Shown here: positions 1 through 10,500 of the stretch, one piece after another
How the letters are laid out: every line of letters starts with the position of its first letter
How positions within the stretch are numbered: the stretch's first letter is position 1
From: Branchiostoma floridae
Taxonomy: Eukaryota > Chordata > Leptocardii > Amphioxiformes > Branchiostomatidae
Direction of reading: 5' to 3'
DNA: 60,000 nucleotides
Assembly (NCBI RefSeq): GCF_000003815.2
Contig: NW_023365732.1
Coordinates: 240,894 to 300,893, forward strand
Made by a program: the position numbers and the translations under genes
The notes under the pieces: generated by a model
What the model saw: only the letters and a program-made list of their open reading frames with translations
What the model was told of the DNA's origin: nothing
The model's database searches: none

Positions 1-186
1 TGTGGCACTTTGACATTACAACTATGTAATAATTGCCCTAACTGGGTGCGCAGTGAGTAAACAGACGGGTCTTGTTTATTCAGACAGAAGGAAATCAGAT
101 CTAAGATTTGCTCTCCGTTTTTCTACACAAATGGGAACATACTTGTCTAGTATTTCCTTTGTACGCGCTTTCCACACCACCTGACC

Positions 187-1763
187 ATGCAGCTCTTGTC
201 CCTGATTCTCTTTTGTTTTGTCCCGACTTGTGTCCTGGGTCAGTCCGTCTGTGACCAACTGACTATGGTCAGCAGGGCGGGCTGGGGCGCAGTCGCGGCA
301 AAGGCCAGCACCGACACCCCGCTCAGCCATCCGACACCAAAGGTTGTGATTCACCACAGTGACAGCTACTGGACACACCTGAAGAGTACATGGACAGGGT
401 GAAGGAAATCCAACAGGACCATATGGACGACGGCTGGGACGACATCGGTTACAACTTTCTTATCGACGGACACGGAAACGTGTACGTGGGGCGCGGATGG
501 GACAATAAGTGAGATTCGTTTCTCTCATATACGTTATCTATTTCATGGAAAACAATTCACATGAGAGTTTCAAAACAGCTGTACGAATCATGCACGGATA
601 TACTTCATCGTTAATCAAACACTTTCATTATCAGTGGCAGAGTATCAAATGGACACACCAGCATTCCTCTCAATAACCCACTGAGATATAGCCATGAGTG
701 TTGAATTATCAAATTGTACTTTGCATTCGGATTTTGATTATATAAGCTATATAGTATGCATACCTGATAAAACTACACCGAGCGTGGAAGACTAGTGAGC
801 TAGTAGTGTTTGTAGAATCCTATTTTTTTGATATTTATGTTTCACCCATACCACAGGTATGGTTTGAAATATCTTGATTTTCCTGGTGTTTATTCTTTTC
901 CTCCTTTTCTTGTCAAGTCTTTAAATTGATTCATCTCTGTTATTTCTGGGCCAAAAGACCTGACAATATTCGGTACAATGGTAGAGGGGGACCAGAAAAG
1001 TTTGTCTTTTTTCGCTTGGGGTGGGAGTACGAGATGTGAGAAATATGCTATGTTTGTTCCCAAATGCTGCCTGTGTAGGTTCACTGAATATCTATACACT
1101 TTACAGTTCTATCATATCCACATTCAACGGATGGTACTAGCTTGAACGGTGGGGCTTTTCGTCTCCCTCTGCGTCCAAGAAAGAAGTCAAACATAACCTG
1201 TTAAGAAATAGCCAACACTAGTATTAGAGTAGAATATTGTTCATAACTGTCCATTGTCATTTGTACATCTATTATGTTTATACCATGTACTTGCAATTAG
1301 CCCTTGGGCACGAACTTGCAAATAAATTTCTTCTAATTAACTTGATGTATGTTTTTCTCTACGGGCGCACACACGCCCTGTTGTAACTCCATCGCCATCG
1401 TCATCAACTTCCTCGGGTACTTCGAAGACGACCTCCCGACTAGTGCGGCTCTGGAGGCCGGGAAGAACCTGATAACCTGCGGGGTGGCGATGGGGAAGAT
1501 CAGGAGCGGGTACGACATGAACTGTCACTCCGATCTCGGGGCCAGCAGTGGAGGTACGTACTGTCCCGGGGCAGCTCTGTGCCGCTACGCTAAGGGACAC
1601 TTCACTGGTATGTAGAGTTAATGCAACAGTTTGTGACGACATGTGCACCTACTATATAACATATCTCGGTTTTGTCTTACCATGTAGTAAAGTTGCAAGA
1701 TAAAGTTGTTTTTTGGTCAGCATAGCAGCTCTGTGCCTTTACGCTAAGGGACACTTGGCGAAG
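187..1763 (+). pseudogene. PGRP-A, peptidoglycan recognition amidase, frameshifted
   Basis: This is a secreted zinc-amidase-type PGRP, a family that binds peptidoglycan and cleaves it between the sugar and stem peptide. Exon 1 (187-508) opens with a signal peptide of about 18 residues, then the PGRP start VSRAGWGA and the VIHH motif (residues 54-57). After SDSY, near base 371, the frame breaks: one missing base moves the [21 protein letters not shown] and GRGW segments into another frame. Exon 2 (1363-1607) carries GAHTP, the CHSDLG His and the YCPG Cys. With the IHH His and the GYN Tyr these are the amidase zinc/catalytic set, so the ancestor was probably catalytic. The acceptor before exon 2 reads ac instead of ag. 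A 38-base repeat of the exon 2 end lies at 1726-1763. Unless the missing base is an assembly error this copy cannot make a full PGRP. Confidence 0.8.
1726..1763 (+). other. Mini-exon duplicating the PGRP exon 2 end (copy A)
   Basis: Between ...catag and |gtaagg lie 38 bases reading AALCLYAKGHLAK. This repeats the last residues of exon 2 (AALCRYAKGHFTG). The junction phases match (phase 1 in, phase 0 out), so it can be spliced in frame. The same block is at 51313-51350 in unit 3. Confidence 0.5.
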
Positions 1764-2896
1764 GTAAGGATGTTGACTCTGTTCACTTCGTCTCAATTGA
1801 AGTCTCCCAGCTTTTGCCCTCCAGACAGACAGCTGGAAAATGGTCTATTGGATTCGTTAGTAATCACTCGTTAGGTGTGTTAGCTTGTCTGAAATGTGTG
1901 GTGTTGAGCGGTAAGGATGGGTTTATGTGTGCGTTTGTGTCTTCGTGTGGGAATGTTTGTGTATGTGTGAATAAAAAGTGTTGATAACTATGAACAGCTC
2001 ACCTGCTTTTGTTTAAATAACTGGGCTGATGAAAGTAAAAAACACCTAAACTAAAAAAACCTTTGGTCATATAAGGGAAACATTTCCCAATAGCATCTCA
2101 GTGTTGTTGGAACAAAGGCGTCGCCTGGCAATGCTCACTAGAACTACAACAGTTATGCGGAAGACGAATCACTTTGTGCGCGCTCAGTGATTTATTAGCA
2201 CACCTTGTGGGCGCTCAAAATGTGACCTGTCCTTGGCACTGAAAAGTATTTATATTCACACACAATACCAGACGCAAATACACACTACTGCTACAGAAGT
2301 TGAGAAAAATCAAAATTCGGGCATGTAAGAGTGATTGAAGGGACAAAACATACTATCACATCCAATAAGTCTTTTATTCCTGTATTCAATATAACAGTGA
2401 GTAATGATTATGGACAAAATGAGATAAATATTCTAGACATGAGGATGTAGAATAAATGAAGTACAGACACTTATACAGTTAATTGTATCAAAATCTAAAC
2501 TGGATTCAGTGACCTGAAGTTACCACCGAAATATCGAAATTCGAATTGGATTGTCTTGGATGGGACAGGTGATCTATGGGGTCGGGGGGGGGGGGGGGTA
2601 CAGAATAGGTATGTTCCCGGGCTACGATCTCAGTCAAAGACTATCTTTCACGAAATAAGACTGGCATGGGTAAGGTGCAGCTGCAAATGTATGTGATACT
2701 ACATGTAATATCAGTGTATATCTGACTTCATTCTGAAACTGCCACGTCATTTTCTGTATTTTGACAACAGGGGAATCCCATGGCAGGTTTGTAACTCCGC
2801 TCACACACACCCCACCCTCGCCCGATGCAGCTAATACCTTCTCGCTTTACTGTATGTAAATGACAGAAACCGAAGACGTCAGAATACCAGACCTTA
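1764..2896. other. PGRP 3' flank of unit 1
   Basis: No further gene is seen. An AATAAA at 1970-1975 follows a GT-rich stretch and may be the PGRP poly(A) signal; the same hexamer is at 25673-25678 and 51558-51563. There is a G-run at 2584-2598. The rest is non-coding sequence shared with units 2 and 3. Confidence 0.5.
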
Positions 2897-3426
2897 GGCC
2901 ACAGCAAGTAAATTTTATGGATGACATCCTCTGCAGATTGCAAAAATAGTGCGATAGGGCGAAAAAAACAAGATGGGTGAAAAAAACAAGATGGCTACAT
3001 TTTCAAAAGTAGGCACCATAAAGTTGTGATAAATGTTGTAACAAGAATCAAAGGGACAAAACATGGTATCAGAGCCAAAAAGACATGTATTCCTGTATTC
3101 AAGACATGTGCTGGTGTGGTAAAAGTGACACTAGTGTGGTATACTGGCATCACCAACAAAGTTGGTAACCACACTCATGACTTCCATATTGGTGTCACCA
3201 ACTATCCAATAAGTTTCATTTCTACAACTACAGTCCTGGGTACCTCGCAAGTGTCACTTCTACAATTACAATCATTAGGCTACAACACAATATATTTGCT
3301 CATTTTTGTACTTTATCGTCATGTTGACCATCCGTGCAGAAAAAAAAATTCTTCTTTTTTTTTCTGAAATCAGGCGAAAATTAATGCGCGCGGTGATGTC
3401 ATCCATAGAATTTACTTGCTGCGGCC
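2897..3426. mobile_element. PIF/Harbinger-like MITE, unit 1
   Basis: The element has inverted terminal repeats of about 32 bp beginning GGCC(A/G)CAGCAAGTAAATT, with inner TATGGATGACATC, and is flanked by TTA at 2894-2896 and 3427-3429. A TWA target duplication with GG-starting termini is typical of Harbinger MITEs. It has no credible coding sequence. The orthologous copy is at 52789-53314; a left half before a gap is at 29047. Confidence 0.6.
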
Positions 3427-3756
3427 TTACTTAAACAAACAGGTTAGCGTGACTACATCACTGCATTGGAATGATAAACTCGTTGTGGCGTGAACAGGAA
3501 GTAAATAGTTCTTTTGAGCTCAGACATTGCTGGACAAAGCAAGGCGATGTCCATGACGGTGATCTATTGTCAGGGTAGGCGAAAACTCTGTTTGTTTGGG
3601 GGGAGCAAAGAAGATACTTTGAGGACTGGACTTGCAACAACAGGTGATTTTTTTGGCCTGGCCTAAGCACTAAGTACATTTATGCAGGTAGACACGATAC
3701 CTGATATGTTTTAGCTTTCTAATAGTGCATTTCACCTTTAACCTTTGAACTGACAA

Positions 3757-3866
3757 TGACGTAATGTTGACAAGAGCAATGTGTTTGTATTCAAGTCAGG
3801 CAAATAGAGCTAACAAGGACATCGGTACCTGTGGATATAAGTAGAACTTCCTGTACGAATTCCGCC
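3757..3866 (+). promoter_or_regulatory. Conserved 5' flank of NTase-TPR gene A
   Basis: This block is nearly identical in units 1 and 3. It holds an ATF/CREB-like TGACGTAA at 3757-3764 and a TATA-like gatataag about 30 bases before the start codon. That it is the promoter is inferred from conservation and position only. Confidence 0.25.
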
Positions 3867-4568
3867 ATGTTGAGGGTCTGTGAGAAACTCCGTGAGGCGG
3901 ACGCGAAGGGCAGGAGGTACGGACTAGCCCGTGCGGAGACGGGCTACCTCCGTGCCCTGGTGGACGCCGTGGCTGACAAGGACAGGCTGGCGGAAGTGGA
4001 GCTTCTCAAAAGTCTGGGTGACGTGAACTTGGAGAAGGGAAGACTCGAGAAGGATGTAGGGAGGTTCAACATGGCCTTGGCGCTTTACGTGGCTGCTATG
4101 GTCCGGTGTGGCTATCGGGATCAGGGGGATGGTATAGAACACCGATACGAATACGCGGAGAGACTTTTACAAGGGGTGACGTCAAAGGGGTCACAGGGTC
4201 AGGAACCACAAACTGAAGACAAGGAGACGACTACACCTGCAAAGGTGGCTCTGAAGTTTCAAAACCTCGACAAGAAACGGGCTGCCGGTGGTAACACAGA
4301 CTCCATGCTGGTTGGATACGCACAATTAATAGTAGAGGGAATAGTAAACGAGAACAACATGTTAGAAACAGAAGCGATCAAAAGCCTCGGTGACGTGTAT
4401 CTGAAAAGAGGAACAGAAACTGGAGACACTAGAGACTTAACCAGAGCTACTGCTCTGTACAACACGGCACTGGCGCGGTGTAACAACGTTCAGGGAACAG
4501 TTGCCATTGTCCACCGCTTGCTGTACACAGCAAAAATCAGGCAGGACATCACCACAAAAAGCATAAAG
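3867..4568 (+). CDS. NTase-TPR A exon 1: two TPR-like modules
   Basis: The exon holds 234 codons and ends in phase 0 at AAG|gtgagt. Two related modules share the pattern E..LKSLGDVxLxxG...D...(F/L)..A.ALY..A..RC; a third sits at the start of exon 5 (LGRVYLKRG...[16 protein letters not shown]). The exon is about 98% identical to 29353-30054 and 53754-54455. Confidence 0.8.
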
Positions 4569-7500
4569 GTGAGTGTTAGCGATAAAGACAATCTATGCAT
4601 CTTGTTACCTCCATGAAAAATGGATGTATAGTTTTTGGCTTGTGTGTTTGTATGTGTGTGTTTCCGGATATCCGGATATATTTGGTCAGCATAGCATTAG
4701 AACCACTTGATGGACTTCAACGATATTTGGTATGTGGGTAGGGGTTGGAAAGACGAAGGTAAAGGTCAATTTTGGGCCCCCGGTATGTGACCTTGGCACA
4801 GCCCCTAACTGCTCTGGAACTGCAGGGGCGTTTTTGTCAAAATCTTCAAAGGAGCATAACGGAACATAGGAACAATGGATTTCCATGATATTTAGCATGC
4901 AGGTATCTGTGGTACAGATGTACATAATGAAGTACAAATTATGCAAAATTAGACTTAATTTGCATACTAAATGAGGAAAATCGATATCTAGTGTTTTTTT
5001 TTAATATTGGACTCAAATACATGTAACATATGTAGTTTGTGACAGGTGGAAGATATCAAAAAGCAACCAGTTTGCATAATTAATGTGAAAGTGTTCTAAT
5101 TCTTCTCATTACATGTAGTAAATGATTCGATTGTCAACATTGTGACCTGTGTTAGTTAGTTAAAGGTGTACACAAGCAAGCATAAATGTCATGGCTGTTG
5201 GCATCCGTCTGTCTCGGAAGACAATGGTAGGCAGACAGGGTGGGTTTTTAAGGCGACCCGTCTGCCTTGCCTACACTTGGGTTTTTAAGGTGAAGGAGGG
5301 GTGTGCACTTCCTTCTTCACCCTCTCGTCTACTGTCGCACTAAGTCCTACAGGGGCAACTGTCTGCAACGTGTAAAGACCACCACCAACCCCAACCCCAG
5401 CAAATGTAGGTTTGTTGTTCGGAGTTTCCGTTTCCTCCTACCCCTGCCTCGTGTGTCAAGGCGGGTGCGTCATGCCCGAACATGCCCCTAGGACAAATGG
5501 GGGAATTTCAATGGCTCGCCACTCGCTAACGTAGCCTGCCATGCACTCGTGGGTTCTCAGAACCCTGTTCAAAAATTATCTTGCCGCCATCTAATAATGA
5601 AACGAGACAAAAGAACTACCTTGCGCGTGGCGCAATCGGCAGCGTGTTGGTCTCAGGCCCAAGAGGTCCTGAGTTCGAATCTGGCTGCCGTGCCACCGAT
5701 ATCGTGCCCTTGGGAAAGGCACTTTACACGACTTTCCTCACATAACTCAGGTGTGAATGAGTACCTAGCTGCGGCTAGTGGCAGTGACAGGCCTTTGTGG
5801 CAGTGACAGGAAGCATAAATTATGCAGATACAAAAGTCATTTGTATAATCAGAATATTTCATGGATGTATGATCTCTCCGAACTCTTTTTTGTTTAATTC
5901 TGCTATAATATGGGGTGAGTGTGTTCTGTATCTTTGATGAAATTATAGTTTTAGAAGTCGTGAATATATTTTCACAATGTTTGGTCTGTGCGTAGAGGAT
6001 GATGACAGCTTAGTGATGACATGTGCTCTATTATATTGGGCCCACGTAGTCAATGATGCCCCAATAAACAACCAGTCACCATATTTACAACATACACTTT
6101 TTGTTAGGTTGGCCTTCCTCCAATGACATGAGGAAATTTATATTACATTTGACGATTCATCAAAGTTTTAATTATGCATTAGATAACACGCACGATTGCC
6201 CACCTGTAAGTCATTCCTTGGTCTCCATTTGTTTTTGTAGAAGTCATCTCAAACAGAACGACAACAAGACGTGAAAAAACGAAAGGACCACACCTCCCCC
6301 TTCTCAAATGCAACCTCAAGTGACAACACTAATGACCGAATGCGCCGTCCACACAGGTAGGTACAGGGAATGGTATAGGGGATACTGGTTCTTTATTACT
6401 GATTTGGACTACCCTATAAGGCATACAAATCTCTGTGTATTGTAAAATGATAAAATAGACATTTTGTTATTCCTTTTCAGTATCCCGGAAGTACAAAAAG
6501 TTGAAACCTCGACAGGAGTCGACGATGACATGTTAGTGCCACCAAGTTTTTGTTTTGTTTTCGCAAGTGTTTAAAATGGCTCTTGAATGTAAATTCTCTG
6601 CACATTAATTCGTTCAAAAACTGAAGAGATGACCCTAACCTGTATGGTAATGAAAATATACGCAGACAACTCAAGAAGCTTATATTGCAAAAGTTTAAAC
6701 TTTGTTCCAACACAAGGGAAGAAACTCACCATAAATTTTCGGCCGAACACTCCGACCTTCTTCAGATGAAATGATTCGCTGACTAATCCGGAAGTCGTCG
6801 GATGACGTCAGGTAGCAGCGAATCATAAATGGCGGGAAGGCGAAACCTGCCACCATCACGGTTCAACGAGGGTTGATGTGCCCTAATGTAGATAGCTTCC
6901 TTGACGCCCCTCACGAACCAATCCTGTTCAGTGTCTAAGATGCGAACTTGGTCCAGAGACACAGAGTGGCCGGGGGATTCGATGTGTATGTGCTGTGATA
7001 CCTCTGAAGATGTTGAGCTGCGACGTCTGTGTTCTAAGAACCGGGTTTTTAATGGTCGTTCCGTTTCCCCAATGTATGATTCGGTGCACGGGCCTCTGAT
7101 GTTATGTCCGTTACACCGGATGTGATACACCACACCACACTTGTGTTCTTTGGGCGTCTTGTCCTTAGGCGCCACCAATAGGTGCCTAAGTGTCCTAGTC
7201 GGCCTAAAGCAGGTCTTTATGCCTTGCGAGTTGAAGATTCTACGTAAGGCTTCCGAAACATTCTTCACATAGGGTAATACTACTAACCCTTTATTCTGTG
7301 TATTGTTCCGATTTTGGTTGCCAGTCCTAGTAGTTTTGGGTGCTGTCGCCCTGGACGATGCCCACTCAGGGTAGCCACACTTACGTAAAGCTTGAGTTAT
7401 GTGTTCCTTCTCTCGCTTCCTATCTTCCGGGTTGGTAATAATCGAATCAGCCCTGTGGAATAATGTACTGATGACACCCAATTTGTGCTCTAATGGGTGA

Positions 7501-10500
7501 CTTGAGTTGAAGTTTAGATACTGGTCCGTATGTGTGGGTTTTCTATAGATCGTTATGTCCAACGATCCATCCTCTTTGACCACAGTCAGTGTGTCCAAGA
7601 AAGGTAAGGTTCTGTCCTGTTCTTCTTCAGTGGTGAACTTAATATCAGGATCTAAACTGTTTAAGTGCTCAGTAAACTCATCAGCATAGGCTTTCTTTAA
7701 CTTGGTATGCGTATCATCCACATAACGGAACCACCATAACGGAGGGTGGGGGGCTGTGCTAATAGCTATTTGTTCCAAATGTTCCATGAACAAGTTGCAT
7801 ACAATAGGTGACACGGGAGAGCCCATGGCAGCCCCATGAACCTGCCGATAGAAAACTCCATTATAGACAAAATATGTACAATCTAAACAAACTTTGAGTA
7901 GACTGATCACATGTGAAGGCTTGAGCGACGAACGCTGTCTAAGGGTTGAGTCTGTTACCAATCTCTGACTAATGACGTCTAGAGCCTTGTCTACGGGTAC
8001 AGAAGTAAATAACGCAGTTACATCATAAGAACGTAGAACCTCATCTGACTCAACTCTCTGACCCTTGATAGTCTCTGCAAAGTGTTGTGAGTTTACAATA
8101 TGAGGTGACTGACCCACTAACGGGGACAAAATATCAGCAAGATGTTTTGCACAACAATAGGTAATAGAATTAATGCTACTTACAATAGGACGGAGAGGAA
8201 TACCAACTTTGTGTATTTTGGGGAGGCCATAAAACCTCGGCGGAACCTCAGCAGTGGGGTATAAACGCCTGTAAGTAATCTGGTCAATACCCTTGTCTTC
8301 CTTAATCTTTTGTAATACAGCAGTGAGCTCTTTCTTATAACCAGAAGTAGGGTCCTTCTTACAGGATAATGATGAATTGATTGATTGACGTTATGAGTAA
8401 TTTAATGTATTGCATAATATGATAAGTTAAGAATGTTAATGATTGATTTATGCTAGTTGTCTGATCAACATTATCTGTATAATTTGTTGTTATGTATTTT
8501 ATTCATTGTGTGTAAAGGACTCCAGGAAGAATAGTTCAATGTAACTAATGGAGATTCCTAATAAACAAACAAACAAACAAACCTAGTTTACAGTAGGTTT
8601 TGCTGTCACTGAGAAGTGCCTGGCATTTCTCCTGGTAGTCCTCTTTGTTGAGTACGACAACACAGCGTCCCTTATCGGCCGGTAAGATCACAATGTTCTT
8701 ATCACGTCGCAGAGACTTGAGCGCCGCACTTTCCTCCTTGGAAATATTGGGAACAGCTTTCCTTTTGTTTGTAAGGACGTGACTGACTTTGGAACGTAAG
8801 GTGTTGGCTTCCCTTTCGGGCAATTTTCGACAGGCAACCTCAGTTTGACAGATGATGTCCACGACGGGAACGTCGTTTTCCGCGGTCGCGTAGTTCAGAC
8901 CTTTCGCGAGAACTGACAGCTCCGGGTCACTCAGGATCCTGTCAGAACAATTCTTGACCCATTTCCGTATGCAATCCGCGGCTATCGAACTATTGCTTGT
9001 AGCGTCCTTGTTTTGTACTAAGCGCGAAAACTTATTCTGTTGGCGTGTCTTTGTTAGAACATGCTCCCGGATGGTTGACCTTTCAACTCTGACCCTAACC
9101 TCTGCGGAAATTTCCACCGGAAGTTTATCAGTTAGCGTGGATTCCAGGCGTTCTTTCTGATTGTTCAGGTAATCAAGTTTTCTTAGACACTGAACAGGAT
9201 TGGTTCGTGAGGGGCGTCAAGGAAGCTATCTACATTAGGGCACATCAACCCTCGTTGAACCGTGATGGTGGCAGGTTTCGCCTTCCCGCCATTTATGATT
9301 CGCTGCTACCTGACGTCATCCGACGACTTCCGGATTAGTCAGCGAATCATTACCTTTGCCAGAATGGCTAAGGTTATGTTTTGGGCTTGTGAGTCTGTGT
9401 GTGTGTCTGTGTGTCTGTGTGTCTGTCTGTTAACAGCATAACTCAAGAAGTCTTGGATGGATCCCGATAATATTTGGTAGGTGGGTAGGGGTCGGGAAAA
9501 CGAAGGTCAAGTTCGATAATGGGCCCCCTAGCGGCTTGTTAAGGTACTGCAGCAGAACCTCAATTTTTGATATCTCGTGTTCTGGACATGCTGTGATCAT
9601 GATTTTTGAGTGGTAGATAGCCCTCAAGGCAGAGAGTAAGTGCTGTGAGTTTGGGCCCCCTAGCGGCTTTTTTGGAACTGCAGGCGCCGGTTTCCTTTCA
9701 AACTTTGGATGAGAATAACTCTACAACGTGTTGACGGATCGTCATGATTTTTGATATGTAGATAGAATGAGTGATGACTTACATAATGGTATACTAATTA
9801 TGCAAATCAGCAGCTAATTTGCATAATTAATGAGGAAAAATTATAAATCCACTACATTCCATGATAGGACTTTCAAACTTGTCAAATATGTAGCTGGGAA
9901 GAAGAGAAATGTCGACAGATATCAATTATGCAAATGATGGCCTCATTTGCATAATTAATGAGAAATTATGAACATGTTGACGGATCATCATGTTTTTTTG
10001 TATGTAGGTAGCGTAAGTGAAGACCTACATAATGAGATAACAATTATGCAAATCAACAGCTAATTTGCATAATTAATGAGGATATTTTATAAATTCACTA
10101 CATTCCATGATAGGGCTTTAAAACTTGTCACATATGTAGCTGAGAAAGAGAGAAATGTCAATACATATTTATCATGCAAATGATGATCTCATTTGCATAA
10201 TTAATGAGAAAATATTAACGTGTTGACGGATCGTCATGATTTTCGGCATGTAGATAGCCTACATGAAGACTTATATAATGTGATACTTATTATGCAAGTT
10301 AACAGCTAATTTGCATAATTGATTAGGAAAAGTTCATAAATCCACTGCATTCCATTATAGTACTTTCATCAAAGTTGTCACATATGTAACTGAGAAAGAG
10401 GGAAGAGAGTAAGAGGTGTATTTAAAGACTTTGAAAGAAAATAAGTCAAGAATGGATCAAAGGATCATCATGATTTTTGGTATGCTGATAGCTTAAGTAA

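Noticed and set aside
3831-3866. Longer N-terminus starting MDISRTS
   Set aside because: That first codon is GTG; the first ATG in frame is at 3867 in a better context. The same applies at 29317 and 53718.
5625-5697. A tRNA gene suggested by box A and box B
   Set aside because: The anticodon stem does not pair, a conserved non-tRNA body follows, and the same block recurs in the units; it is a tRNA-derived SINE.
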